57,777 bases of DNA from Bauldia sp. (lineage in GTDB: Bacteria; Pseudomonadota; Alphaproteobacteria; Rhizobiales; Kaistiaceae): contig JALHRF010000006.1 of the NCBI GenBank assembly GCA_022841545.1, positions 1 through 57,777 on the forward strand. The letters are read 5' to 3'. Below the pieces are notes generated by a model, which was given only the letters and a program-made list of their open reading frames with translations, made no database searches and was not told where the DNA came from. Made by a program: the position numbers and the translations under genes. Position 1 is the stretch's first letter; each line of letters begins with the position of its first letter. Below, piece after piece: positions 16,778 to 25,747 of this stretch.

Positions 16778-17076
16778 TGCCTGCCTTTTCTGTTTCCTGC
16801 CGGAGACGGACCGCATGGCCTTGCTTCGGCCATCGCAGCATTTGAGCATTCGTTTCATCCGATTGCCGCGCGCTTCAATGGCCCGAAGTGCCGCCACAAA
16901 CAAGAGCGTGTCGCTTCCGGCGGAGGAACGGACCCGTGGCCCCGGCCGCAAGTCTTTGAACGAACGGCGCATCATTTGCGCGGGACCTCCCGACTACGAA
17001 ACACCTTTCCCCCGCGCGCCGGGACGGTAGACTTGCCTGATCGACGGAACGCAGGCACAGAAGCGAGGAGGCAGGG

Positions 17077-17748
17077 ATGACCGAGAAGCACCCGGCGGGG
17101 ATCGGACGCCGGCAGTTCGTGCGTGCGGGTGCTGTCACCGGCGCGGCACTTCTTGGCGGCGGGGGGTTGGCGATGGCTGCGGAAACGACCGACCCGGCAA
17201 TGGCGTCCGGGATGAGCGCGGAGGACGTCGTCAAGCTCCTCGACCTCGAGCCCAACGCCACCTGCGGCTTCGTGCGGGTGACCTTCACCAGCCCGCTGTC
17301 GATCGTACCGGGCGGGCTGCCGGCCCCCTTCGCCAATGGACGGCCGCTGGGCTCGGCCCTCTACTTCCTGGTGACGCCGACCGCGCCAGTCCGCCTTCAT
17401 CGCATCCGGAACGGCCAGCTCTACCACTACTATCTCGGCGATCCGCTCGAGGTGTTCATGCTCCACAATGACGGGACGGTCGAACACATCGTCGTCGGCC
17501 CCGACCTTCGGGCCGGGCAGCGGGTGCAGCTTCATATCCCCGGCGATACCTTCCACACCGCACGGCTCCTCGGCGTGGGACACTGGTTCCTTGGCGGCAG
17601 CACCGAATGGCCCGGCGTGGTGCCGGCCGAGGATGTCGAGATTGGCGATCTCGACGCGCTCGCGGCCAAGTATCCGTCGGCTGCGGCCGACATGCGGGCG
17701 ATCGCCGCCTCGGTCAGGGATGTGGTCCCGCCCGGCGGCCCGCGGTAG
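17077..17748 (+). CDS. Exported cupin protein (DUF985), Tat signal
   Basis: 223 residues. A twin-arginine signal (RRQFVRAGAVTGAALLGGG, residues ~11-30) precedes a DUF985/cupin_5 domain with ALYFLVTPTAPVRLHRIRNGQLYHYYLGDPLEV and HIPGDTFHTARL. Cupins of this family are small beta-barrels of unclear enzymatic role, most often cytoplasmic, so a Tat-exported version is notable. The next gene, a beta-propeller, also has a signal peptide and begins 31 bases downstream. Confidence 0.8.
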   Translation: MTEKHPAGIGRRQFVRAGAVTGAALLGGGGLAMAAETTDPAMASGMSAEDVVKLLDLEPNATCGFVRVTFTSPLSIVPGGLPAPFANGRPLGSALYFLVTPTAPVRLHRIRNGQLYHYYLGDPLEVFMLHNDGTVEHIVVGPDLRAGQRVQLHIPGDTFHTARLLGVGHWFLGGSTEWPGVVPAEDVEIGDLDALAAKYPSAAADMRAIAASVRDVVPPGGPR

Positions 17749-17779
17749 GCCCGCATTGAGGCCTCTGACGGAATCGGGA

Positions 17780-18766
17780 ATGCCGCGCGCGCCGAACCCG
17801 AGAGCTCGATTCGGCCAACGTCCGCTCACCCCCGCGCACGCCGGCATCCGGATTTCGCTGCTCGCGGCGGCGTTTCTGCTTGCGGCAGCCTCCACAGCGT
17901 CCGCGGACGGCCCAGCCCTGACCACGATCAACCCGGACTCCGCCTATCCGGAGGGGCCGACGGTCGTCGACGGGGTTCTCTACTACGCCGAGATGGGGAA
18001 CGACCGCGTGATGCGCTTCGACGGCGAGATCAATGCGCCGGTGTGGAAGCGCAAGCGTTGCGGGCCGACCACAGTGGCGCCGTTCGACGGTGGCCTCGCG
18101 GTGCTTTGCCATCGCGAGGAGATTGTCGCGGTGATCGGCGCCGATGGCAGTGAGATCGGCATTATCGACCGCGACCGGGACGGAAGGCACTTTGCCAATC
18201 CCAATGCCGGCACGAGCGACCGGAAAGGCGGCGTCTACTTCTCCTCGTCCGGCTCATTCTCGCCGAGCGACCGGGCGACCGGCGCGATCCTCCATCTCGA
18301 CGCAGCCGGCACGCTCACCCGCGCCGCGGAGGGCATCCACTACGCCAACGGCGTCGCGGTCTCTCCCGACGGCGGCACGCTGTTCGCCTCGGAGCATCTG
18401 GGGCGCCGCGTCCTCGCCTTCGACATCGCCGCCGACGGCACGTTGTCCGGCCGGCGCACCTTCGTCGCGCTCGACGATCTCGTCGGCGCCGATCCCGCGC
18501 GGAGCTGGGAGGTCGGCCCCGACGGGCTCAATATCGACCGCGACGGCAACCTGATCATCGCGGAGTACGGGGCCGGACGTCTCCTCATCGTCGACCGCAA
18601 CGGGACGCTTGTCGCGACCATCGCCGTGCCGGAGCGCTACGTCACCGCGTCCGCCTTCGATGCGGAGGAGACCCGCCTCTTCATCACGGCACCGGCTTCG
18701 CTGATGGATCCGAGCCGCGGCGCGGTCTACGAGACGCCCTGGCCGCTCGCCGGCGCGGGGCCGTAG
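17780..18766 (+). CDS. Exported SMP-30/gluconolactonase-like beta-propeller
   Basis: 328 residues. After an N-terminal extension, a hydrophobic signal (ISLLAAAFLLAAASTASADG) leads to a six-bladed propeller with YPEGPTVVDGVLYYAEMG, YANGVAVSPDGGTLFASEHLGRRV and VGPDGLNIDRDGNLIIAEYGAGRL. The acidic and Asn residues in these motifs are where the family binds its divalent metal. Members hydrolyse lactones, but many are uncharacterised. ATG 17780 follows a GGGAA. Confidence 0.8.
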   Translation: MPRAPNPRARFGQRPLTPAHAGIRISLLAAAFLLAAASTASADGPALTTINPDSAYPEGPTVVDGVLYYAEMGNDRVMRFDGEINAPVWKRKRCGPTTVAPFDGGLAVLCHREEIVAVIGADGSEIGIIDRDRDGRHFANPNAGTSDRKGGVYFSSSGSFSPSDRATGAILHLDAAGTLTRAAEGIHYANGVAVSPDGGTLFASEHLGRRVLAFDIAADGTLSGRRTFVALDDLVGADPARSWEVGPDGLNIDRDGNLIIAEYGAGRLLIVDRNGTLVATIAVPERYVTASAFDAEETRLFITAPASLMDPSRGAVYETPWPLAGAGP

Positions 18767-18779
18767 CGGCGCAGGCCGC

Positions 18780-19604
18780 TCACTTCATCGAGGGATCTTC
18801 GTAGATCCAGCGGCCGCGCTGCTTCTCGCCGATCATGCAATCGACCCGAGGCTCCGGCGTGAACGCGGCGGCCTTCATCAGCCTCGGTTCCGGCAGCCTG
18901 CCGGCGATCTCGAGCACCAGCTTTCGCCGGATGGCGACGGCGAACCGGGCCGGATCGTCGACCGTGATCATGAATGCGCCGGGGCCGCCGATGACGCAGT
19001 CCTCGTAATAGATGTCGAGATTGGGGATGCTGTAAGGGCCGAAGGCATAGCTGGTCTTCAGCATGATCGGCAGGCCGTTGATGGTGATGCCTTCGGCGAT
19101 GATGCGGTCGCGGACCGGCACCACCGGCAGTCCCATGTTGTTGGGGCCATCACCCGAGACGTCGATGGCCCGCCGCGCCCCGCGGGCGCCGCTCGTGGCG
19201 AACTGCGCCGAGGCGAAATCCAGCCCTTGCGAGATCGAGGTGCCGCGCTCGCGGACCAGCGGGGCTTCGGCGACACGGATGGCAAACGCCTCCGCCTCGG
19301 CGGCGCCTGACACGAACGTCCATGGCACGACCATGGCCTGGTGGAAAGGACCCGCCCACTCGACATAGGTCACGGCGATCCGCCCGATCGGCCCGGACTG
19401 GATTGCGGCGATCACCTCCGGATGGCGCAACGCCTCGACATAGCCGTCGCGCTGGAGCTGCTGCTCGTCATAGTCCATCGAGCGGGAGATATCGACGGCG
19501 AGAACGAGTTCGAGATCGACCTCGACATCCGCCGTTGCCGGCGAAGCGAGCGACAACATCGCGCCGAGCGCGAGGCACATTGGGACGAACGTTTTGCGGT
19601 GCAT
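18780..19604 (-). CDS. DUF1194 von Willebrand factor A-like exported protein
   Basis: 274 residues with a Sec signal (FVPMCLALGAMLSLASPATA) and a vWA-like domain starting LELVLAVDISRSMDYDE. The DxSxS pattern is the metal-ion adhesion site. GTSISQGLDFA and AIDVSGDGPNN supply later MIDAS positions. DUF1194 proteins are common in Hyphomicrobiales with no known function. ATG 19604 is preceded by GGAGGTCG. The upstream neighbour on the same strand encodes Sel1 repeats. Confidence 0.85.
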   Translation of the reverse strand: MHRKTFVPMCLALGAMLSLASPATADVEVDLELVLAVDISRSMDYDEQQLQRDGYVEALRHPEVIAAIQSGPIGRIAVTYVEWAGPFHQAMVVPWTFVSGAAEAEAFAIRVAEAPLVRERGTSISQGLDFASAQFATSGARGARRAIDVSGDGPNNMGLPVVPVRDRIIAEGITINGLPIMLKTSYAFGPYSIPNLDIYYEDCVIGGPGAFMITVDDPARFAVAIRRKLVLEIAGRLPEPRLMKAAAFTPEPRVDCMIGEKQRGRWIYEDPSMK

Positions 19605-19678
19605 GCGACGACCTCCGCACCCGCCAGAACCGTTCCCCCCGGATGAACGATCGTAGCGCGTCGACCCGGAAGGTCAAA

Positions 19679-21103
19679 CTAAGGCTGCGCCGCCAGCCAC
19701 ACGATTGCGTCATCGACGCCCGCTGCCGCCGCCTTCTCCATCCAGCTTCGCGCCAGCGCTGCATCGGCCTCGACGCCGAGGCCCCGCTCATAGGCCTCGC
19801 CGGCATTGAGCATCCCCTCAGGATCGCCGGCCTCGGCAGCCTGGATGATCCAGCGGAAGCCTTCGGCGAGGTCCTTCTCCGTGCCACGCCCGAGCTGCAT
19901 CATCAGCCCGTAATTGTTCATCGCCACCGCGTGGCCTTCGAGCGCCGCCTCGCGGAACCAGCGGAAGGCGATCGCATCGTCCTGCGCCGTGCCGATGCCT
20001 TCGAGATAGAGGTAGCCGACCCTGGTCTTGCCCTCGGTGAGCCCCGCCTCGGCACTCTTCAGCGTCCACGCGAAACCGGCAGGGAGATCGACCGGAACCC
20101 CGGTTCCGAGCGTGAGCGCATCGCCGAGATTCTTCATGCCCCAGGGATCGCCGGCCTCCGCGCCCGCGAGGAACCAGCGTGCCGCCTCGGCGTCGTCCTC
20201 CGCCACCGCGTCGCCCTCGGCATGGTAGAGGCCGACGGCGTTGTAGGCCTCGTAATAGCCGGCGTCCGCGGCCTTTCTGAACCAGTCCAGCGCCTCGACG
20301 AGATTGCCCTCTCCTTCGCGCAGGAGCCCGAGATTGTACATCGCGACCCCGAGCCCCATGTCGGCCGCAGCCCTGTAGAAGCCAGCGGCCTTCGCATCGT
20401 CCTCGGCGACGCCAAGGCCCTCGTCATGCATCAGTCCGAGCTTGTTGAGCGCATCCGCCCGGCCGAGCGCCGCCGCGGCCTCGAACAGGCGGAGCGCCTC
20501 GGCGTAGTCCTGCGGATGGACGATGCCGTTGAGGTAGAAGCTGCCCAGATTGTGGAGGGCGAGCCCGTCGCCGGCCGCCGCGGCGATGGCGTAGAGGCGC
20601 GCCGCCTCGTCGAGGTCCACCGCGACGCCGATACCGGACTCGTAGGCAAAGCCGAGATTGCCCGTGCCTGTGGGGTCGCCGAGTTCGGTGGCGCGCGCGT
20701 ACCAGCGGGCGGCTTCGACCGGATCGGCGGCGACCCCGAGACCGTGTTCGTGGAGGTAGCCGAGATTGGTATGGGCCGCCGGGTAGCCCGCCGCCGCGGC
20801 CTCCCGATACCAGAGGATTGCGGTCGCATCCTCGCCGCCGGCATCAAAGGCGCGGCCGAGCTGGAACAGGAACCGCGCATTGCCGGGCTCCGCCTCGACC
20901 GCGGCCATGCAGGCCGCGATCGCGGCGGCGCTGTCCATGTCCGACTGGTCAATCCCGTCGGTCACGCGGTTGCGGTCGAGCGGCGCGGCTGCGAGCCGGT
21001 CGCAGGCGTGGATCGAATCGGTCGCCGCCGAGGCCGCGGACAGCGCGCCGCCGGCAATCATCGCTATCACCAGGGCAATGGCGACGGAGAGTGTTCCCGG
21101 CAT
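19679..21103 (-). CDS. Exported Sel1-repeat protein
   Basis: 474 residues. A signal peptide (LSVAIALVIAMIAGGALSAASA) is followed by about ten Sel1-like helical repeats of ~36 residues with the A-x(2)-G-x(2)-A-x(2)-N-L-G pattern (for example AAAAGYPAAHTNLGYLHEHG). Sel1 repeats form protein-interaction solenoids. In alphaproteobacteria some link to envelope signalling (ExoR, PodJ), but no such link is visible here. ATG 21103 follows GGAGGTCGG and is preferred over an in-frame GTG at 21130. Confidence 0.85.
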   Translation of the reverse strand: MPGTLSVAIALVIAMIAGGALSAASAATDSIHACDRLAAAPLDRNRVTDGIDQSDMDSAAAIAACMAAVEAEPGNARFLFQLGRAFDAGGEDATAILWYREAAAAGYPAAHTNLGYLHEHGLGVAADPVEAARWYARATELGDPTGTGNLGFAYESGIGVAVDLDEAARLYAIAAAAGDGLALHNLGSFYLNGIVHPQDYAEALRLFEAAAALGRADALNKLGLMHDEGLGVAEDDAKAAGFYRAAADMGLGVAMYNLGLLREGEGNLVEALDWFRKAADAGYYEAYNAVGLYHAEGDAVAEDDAEAARWFLAGAEAGDPWGMKNLGDALTLGTGVPVDLPAGFAWTLKSAEAGLTEGKTRVGYLYLEGIGTAQDDAIAFRWFREAALEGHAVAMNNYGLMMQLGRGTEKDLAEGFRWIIQAAEAGDPEGMLNAGEAYERGLGVEADAALARSWMEKAAAAGVDDAIVWLAAQP

Positions 21104-21207
21104 CCGACCTCCGATCCAGGGCGCGTTCACCAGCTCGCGCGGTGGGAGTCCTTTTGACTGCGAACAAGAACCGTTGGTACCGTCCGGGTCAACCCTCGGG
21201 AGGCGTC

Positions 21208-21951
21208 ATGTCAACGCGGTTTGTTCTCGCAGCCTTGTTCATCGCCGGATCGATCAGTTCTACGCTCGCCGACGAGCCGCTCGACCCGCTTGCCCCCTGC
21301 GGGCGCGTGCTGTCGGCGGAAAGCGGCATCCCCGAGGTCGCGGTGGGATTCTGGGCCTTCGGCTACCTCGACGCCGCGACCGGCGAAGCGCATCGCATCA
21401 CCCCGGAGAACATGGAGAAGATGCGCGAGGTGCTGCGTGGGCGGTGCGCCGCGGCGCCGGATGCGCGGCTGATCGACATCGCCAGGGCGATCGCCGCCGC
21501 GGAAGCGGGCGCCGAGCCGGCCATTGCCGTCGACGGCCGCGCGTTCCTCGAGAAATTCTTCAGTCCTTCGGCGAACCACGAGGCAATGACGCTCGCCCTC
21601 AAGCCGTCGCCCGAGGATATACGCGCCGTCTATGCCGAGCCGCTCGCTGGCAAGCTGGTCGAAGCCTATGACGGGTTGTTCGTCGAGGGGGCGGCGATCC
21701 GCCCCAAGCCTGGGCAGACGCAGCTCCTGTCGACCTTCACGACCACCGCCGCGCTGAAGCGGGGCGACCCGGTGCTCGGTGACTTCCCCGGCGGCTACGA
21801 GGATATCCTTCAGTTCATTGTCGGGGACGTGCCGATCGCGCGCTTCAAGTTCGTGGAGCCGGGCGAAACCCTGGGCATGGCGTTCGACGGTCTCATCCAT
21901 GTCAACGGCCGTTGGGTGTTCATGCCCAAGCCCTGGAATGTACTGAACTGA
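21208..21951 (+). CDS. Exported protein of unknown function
   Basis: 247 residues with a clear signal peptide (FVLAALFIAGSISSTLADE). The N-terminal part of the mature protein (CGRVLSAESGIPEVAVGFWAFGYLDAATG) resembles small secreted proteins of the Rap1a/HdeA type. The rest (FLEKFFSPSANHEAMTL, then HVNGRWVFMPKPW) is not recognised. GGGAGG precedes the start. Divergent from the Sel1 gene, convergent with the APH gene. Confidence 0.7.
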   Translation: MSTRFVLAALFIAGSISSTLADEPLDPLAPCGRVLSAESGIPEVAVGFWAFGYLDAATGEAHRITPENMEKMREVLRGRCAAAPDARLIDIARAIAAAEAGAEPAIAVDGRAFLEKFFSPSANHEAMTLALKPSPEDIRAVYAEPLAGKLVEAYDGLFVEGAAIRPKPGQTQLLSTFTTTAALKRGDPVLGDFPGGYEDILQFIVGDVPIARFKFVEPGETLGMAFDGLIHVNGRWVFMPKPWNVLN

Positions 21952-21967
21952 CGGGGCCGTTGTCCGG

Positions 21968-22987
21968 TCAGGGCCGCGCGCCGCGCATGAGCCGGCCATA
22001 GGTCGCGTCGGCGATCTCGATCACGTCGCGGGGTCGCCACTGCGCGGCAAGCTGCGCGAGCGCTTCGGCGCGGTGGCGTGGCTCGCCCCGGCGGACCTGC
22101 TCGCAGCCGACCGCGATGTCCTCGACGATCCGTTCATAGCGGTAGTAGCAAAGCGCCACAGGGTCGACCTCGACGCCGCCATAGCCGCGGTCGAAGGCAT
22201 CCACCTCCGCCTCCTCGTTCCACGTCCCCGCCACGCCGGCGCCGATGAACATCAGGTCGCGCTCCCGCGGGGCGAGACGCGGGGCATCCCAGTCGACGAT
22301 ATGCACCGCGCCGTCATCTCCGACGAGGATGTTCCCGGCGTGGATGTCGGTGTGGCAGGGCACGAACTGGTTGTCGCGGGCGCGAAGGATGTCGGCGAGT
22401 TCGGCGGCACGGGTGACGATGCGCGCGACAGTGTCGCGCTCGCGATCGAGCAGCGCGTCGAGCGCGTCCCCGACGGCGTCGCACTCACCCTCCGCGGGCG
22501 ACGCCGCAAGGACGCCCCGGAGCCGGTCGCGCCAGTGCGACCCGAATCGCTCCGTTTCCACCGCGACGGCAATCGGGGCGGGAAGGGTCGCGTCGTGGAC
22601 GCGACGAAGCGACTCCCCGAGGACGGTCAATTGCTCCGGGTCGAGCGCGCGGTCGAACCCGCTCGTCCCCTTGATGAAGGGGTAGAGGATGAGCGTCAGC
22701 CCGCCGGAGGCGACAGACAGGGCGCCTTCCCGCGTCCGAAGCGGGGCCACCACGGCCTCTATTCCCGAATCGCGAAGGAATCGGGGCACGGCGAGCACGC
22801 CCGCATCGAAGGCGGCGTGCTTGGTCTTGAGAAACAGCGGCGGGCCGCCGGCAATCGCAACCCTCCACGCGGCCGCATCGGGATCGGCGCCGAGCGGCAG
22901 GAAGGCGATGTCCTCGACGCGGACGCCATAGGCCGCGCCGAGCAGGTCCACTGCGGCGCGAAGGTCGATGTCGGGCTTGGTCTCCAC
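21968..22987 (-). CDS. Aminoglycoside phosphotransferase (APH) family protein
   Basis: 339 residues with the APH/choline kinase fold. Catalytic loop HTDIHAGNILV and metal-binding IVDWDAPRL are present. LFLKTKHAAF supplies the ATP-binding lysine. The closest named relatives by pattern are spectinomycin/hygromycin-type kinases, but most chromosomal members phosphorylate unknown small metabolites, so resistance should not be assumed. The start is GTG 22987 with a weak ribosome-binding site. Confidence 0.8.
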   Translation of the reverse strand: METKPDIDLRAAVDLLGAAYGVRVEDIAFLPLGADPDAAAWRVAIAGGPPLFLKTKHAAFDAGVLAVPRFLRDSGIEAVVAPLRTREGALSVASGGLTLILYPFIKGTSGFDRALDPEQLTVLGESLRRVHDATLPAPIAVAVETERFGSHWRDRLRGVLAASPAEGECDAVGDALDALLDRERDTVARIVTRAAELADILRARDNQFVPCHTDIHAGNILVGDDGAVHIVDWDAPRLAPRERDLMFIGAGVAGTWNEEAEVDAFDRGYGGVEVDPVALCYYRYERIVEDIAVGCEQVRRGEPRHRAEALAQLAAQWRPRDVIEIADATYGRLMRGARP

Positions 22988-23009
22988 GCCGCGGCCGCGT
23001 TGACGGAAC

Positions 23010-23381
23010 TCAGGCGTCGCCGAGATAGGCCTTCACCGTCTCGATGAACTTGGCGACCGAGATCGGCTTGGACATGTAGGCTTCGCAGCCGCCCTGGCGG
23101 ATACGCTCCTCGTCGCCCTTCATCGCAAAGGCGGTGACCGCGATCACCGGGATCGACCGGAGCTCGTCATCCTCCTTGATCCACTTGGTGACCTCGAGCC
23201 CGGAAACCTCCGGAAGCTGGATGTCCATCAGGATCAGGTCGGGCCTGTGCTTGCGGGCGAGATCGATCGCCTCGAGCCCGTTGCGGGTCTCGACGATATT
23301 GTATCCGATCCCTTCGAGAAGATCGTGGAAGAGCTTCATGTTGAGCTCGTTGTCTTCCACGACCAGCACGGTCTTGGGCAT
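23010..23381 (-). CDS. divK: Cell-cycle response regulator DivK
   Basis: 123 residues, a single receiver domain. Acidic pocket E9/D10, phospho-acceptor Asp53 ([13 protein letters not shown]), Thr83 and Lys105 (SKPIS) are intact. The sequence [13 protein letters not shown] and [33 protein letters not shown] is typical of DivK. DivK acts with the kinases PleC, DivJ and DivL and thereby controls CckA and CtrA phosphorylation. In many relatives pleD lies next to divK. Here it does not; a transport-unrelated APH gene follows. ATG 23381 ([11 protein letters not shown]) is chosen, since a longer upstream frame adds no domain. Confidence 0.92.
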   Translation of the reverse strand: MPKTVLVVEDNELNMKLFHDLLEGIGYNIVETRNGLEAIDLARKHRPDLILMDIQLPEVSGLEVTKWIKEDDELRSIPVIAVTAFAMKGDEERIRQGGCEAYMSKPISVAKFIETVKAYLGDA

Positions 23382-23549
23382 GATCTCGATTCCGGCCCGG
23401 CCGTTCCATTCCATCGGACGTGCTCGCGGCCCGAGCGGGAGCAGTAGGAGCGATTCGTGGGTGAAAGGCAACTCGCGCATCTCGTCGCGAACCGCAACCA
23501 TCTGATATGACAGGCATCCGCCCGACAACCCCGAGGCCAGGCCGCAGCC

Positions 23550-24185
23550 ATGGAAACCCTTGAGATCAGCCTCGACGGCTATACCGATTTGCCGCCGGGC
23601 AAGATCGCCAATGTCGTCACTTATCTGGAGATGCTGGCGCCGTCCCCGCCCCGCCCGGCGCCGGACCGGCCGGATCTGGTCTTTCGGCGCATCCCGGAGC
23701 CGGACGTGGACTGGTATCGGGCCACGATCGGGCTGATCGGCGAGGACTGGCTATGGTATTCGCCGCTGGTGATGCCGAAGGCGGAGCTCGCAGCGCTTAT
23801 CCGCGACCCCCTGCGCGAGGTCCATGCGCTCGAGCGCGACGGCGATGTGGTCGGCATCGGCGAACTCGACCGCCGGGTCGAGGGCGAGGCGGAGATCTCG
23901 TTCTTCGGCGTGGCGGCGTCGGAGTTCGGCACGGGCGCGGCACGGCACCTGATGAACCGGACCCTGGAGCGGGCCTTTCGCGACGGGACCCGAAGGGTAT
24001 GGGTCCACACCTGCACCTTCGACCATCCGGCCGCGGTGCCGTTCTACCTGAAATCCGGCTTCAAGCCCTTCAAGTTCGCGATCGAGGTGACCGACGACCC
24101 GCGGCTGAGCGGGCAGTTGCCCGAGACGGCGGGGGCGCACGTCGCCCTGATCCGTCCCGGCCAGAACCCCGGCCGCCGACCCTAG
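23550..24185 (+). CDS. GNAT-family N-acetyltransferase
   Basis: 211 residues. After ~45 residues of N-terminal extension the GNAT fold appears, with [24 protein letters not shown] and the acetyl-CoA-binding region [19 protein letters not shown], then [24 protein letters not shown], the usual C-terminal strand-helix motif. The substrate is unknown. It is transcribed divergently from divK. Confidence 0.85.
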   Translation: METLEISLDGYTDLPPGKIANVVTYLEMLAPSPPRPAPDRPDLVFRRIPEPDVDWYRATIGLIGEDWLWYSPLVMPKAELAALIRDPLREVHALERDGDVVGIGELDRRVEGEAEISFFGVAASEFGTGAARHLMNRTLERAFRDGTRRVWVHTCTFDHPAAVPFYLKSGFKPFKFAIEVTDDPRLSGQLPETAGAHVALIRPGQNPGRRP

Positions 24186-24198
24186 CCGACCGGGCCGT

Positions 24199-24579
24199 TC
24201 AGTGGGCGCCGACGCTCCGCGCCTCGGCGATCTCGCCTGCCGCCCGCTCCTGGTCGCGCTCGGCGATCGCTTCGATCTTGTCGAGTTCCTCCTCGGCCTC
24301 CGTGCATTCGAGCACGGCCGCCGCGAGCTGTCCCCTCAGTTCCTCGACGGAGGCAAGGAGGTTGTCGCGGCGCTGGATCGCCGCCTTGGCGAAGGTCGGG
24401 TAGGCGAAGTGGGCAATGTCGCGGATTCCGCTCCGTTCCTGCTCGGCGACCACCTGGTCGTTGAGGTCCTTCGCCATGCGTTCGAACTCGGCGATCATCG
24501 CCTCGATCTGCGCGACTTGCCGTCGCTTCTCCCGGACCTGGAAGCGTTTCAGGCGGATCAGCCCATCCCGCGACTTCAT
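24199..24579 (-). CDS. fliJ: Flagellar export protein FliJ
   Basis: 126 residues, almost all helical and charged, starting MKSRDGLIRLKRFQVREKRRQVAQIE. That N-terminus and the coiled-coil length match the alphaproteobacterial FliJ that sits beside ctrA in many genomes. FliJ helps the FliI ATPase feed substrates into the flagellar export gate. It ends 13 bases from the convergent GNAT stop and is divergent from ctrA. It shares the ctrA upstream region, so CtrA control of its expression is plausible. Confidence 0.8.
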   Translation of the reverse strand: MKSRDGLIRLKRFQVREKRRQVAQIEAMIAEFERMAKDLNDQVVAEQERSGIRDIAHFAYPTFAKAAIQRRDNLLASVEELRGQLAAAVLECTEAEEELDKIEAIAERDQERAAGEIAEARSVGAH

Positions 24580-24995
24580 GACTCACGCACTCCCTTCATG
24601 CCCCTCTTGAAGGACGACGCCTAAACGCCTTCCCTGCCGGATGATTTCCTTCCCGGCGGTAACCTTTCGTTTACGTCTCGCGTTAATCATGTGCGGGCAT
24701 CGCTTAATTCGGCGTAAATCAGAAATGTCGGAATTGGCCTATCTCCGCGAGTCCTTGGAATCCCTTGGGGCCGTTCCTTCAACCTGGTTAAGAGCTTGTT
24801 AACGGCTAGAATTGTCCACGATCTCAGACAAGTGGAATGAGTAACCTAGATTTCCCGTTAATTCGCTTGTGTGCGTGAATCAGTCTTTGTTAACCATCGG
24901 GTGGTAGCGTTGCGAATCGGGGTTAACCCTTTCTTGGTGATAACGGCCGGGGCGGCCAGTACGCCAAGCCCGAAGGGCAGGCCAGGGGGATTGGC
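24580..24995. promoter_or_regulatory. ctrA/fliJ divergent control region
   Basis: 416 bases, noticeably AT-rich for this genome. It carries a perfect CtrA box at 24788-24803, single TTAA half-sites at 24683-24686, 24704-24707 and 24858-24861, TTAACCAT at 24890-24897 and TTAACC at 24923-24928. GANTC methylation sites lie at 24749-24753, 24758-24762, 24877-24881 and 24914-24918. In Caulobacter, ctrA P1 is controlled by GANTC methylation and by CtrA itself. This region has the same ingredients. Confidence 0.7.
24788..24803 (+). promoter_or_regulatory. CtrA binding site TTAA-N7-TTAAC
   Basis: The 16-mer ttaagagcttgttaac is an exact match to the CtrA consensus with the required 7-base spacer. It lies 192 bases before the ctrA start, where autoregulation of ctrA would be expected. 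A TAGAAT (24807-24812) follows. Confidence 0.75.
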
Positions 24996-25697
24996 ATGCG
25001 AGTGCTTCTGATCGAAGACGACAGCGCTACCGCGCAGAGCATCGAACTGATGCTCAAGTCGGAGAGCTTCAACGTCTACACGACCGATCTTGGCGAAGAG
25101 GGTGTCGACCTCGGCAAACTCTACGACTATGACATCATACTTCTCGACCTGAACCTCCCCGACATGTCGGGCTATGAGGTGCTGCGGACGCTTCGCGTCT
25201 CGAAGGTCAAGACCCCGATTCTGATCCTCTCCGGCCTTGCCGGGATCGAGGACAAAGTCCGTGGCCTTGGATTCGGCGCCGACGACTACATGACCAAGCC
25301 GTTCCACAAGGACGAGTTGGTCGCGCGCATCCACGCGATCGTCCGTCGGTCCAAGGGCCACGCCCAATCCGTCATCACCACCGGGGAGCTTACCGTCAAC
25401 CTCGACACCAAGACGGTCGAGGTTCACGGCCAGCGCGTCCATCTCACCGGCAAGGAGTACCAGATGCTGGAACTCCTCTCGCTCCGGAAGGGGACGACGC
25501 TCACCAAGGAAATGTTCCTCAACCATCTCTACGGCGGCATGGACGAGCCGGAACTGAAGATCATCGACGTCTTCATCTGCAAGCTCCGGAAGAAGCTCGC
25601 CACCGCCACCAGCGGGCAGAACTACATCGAGACGGTGTGGGGCCGGGGTTATGTGCTCCGCGAGCCCGAAGAGCAGGAAATCCGCGAAAGCGCCTGA
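24996..25697 (+). CDS. ctrA: Cell-cycle master regulator CtrA
   Basis: 233 residues. Receiver domain with Asp51 ([17 protein letters not shown]) and [27 protein letters not shown], followed by an OmpR-type winged helix with [52 protein letters not shown]. This DNA-binding part is almost invariant among alphaproteobacterial CtrA proteins. Phosphorylated CtrA binds TTAA-N7-TTAA, blocks replication and activates division and flagellar genes. It is convergent with chpT, 50 bases away, so the phosphotransferase that feeds it is encoded next door. Confidence 0.97.
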   Translation: MRVLLIEDDSATAQSIELMLKSESFNVYTTDLGEEGVDLGKLYDYDIILLDLNLPDMSGYEVLRTLRVSKVKTPILILSGLAGIEDKVRGLGFGADDYMTKPFHKDELVARIHAIVRRSKGHAQSVITTGELTVNLDTKTVEVHGQRVHLTGKEYQMLELLSLRKGTTLTKEMFLNHLYGGMDEPELKIIDVFICKLRKKLATATSGQNYIETVWGRGYVLREPEEQEIRESA

Positions 25698-25747
25698 AAA
25701 TTGCGAACGCGAGGGCCAGCCTCGCCTTCGCTGATCCCGCGTTGCGC

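Noticed and set aside
21968-22987. Antibiotic-resistance gene
   Set aside because: The APH fold is clear, but chromosomal members of this family usually act on ordinary metabolites, and no resistance context is present.
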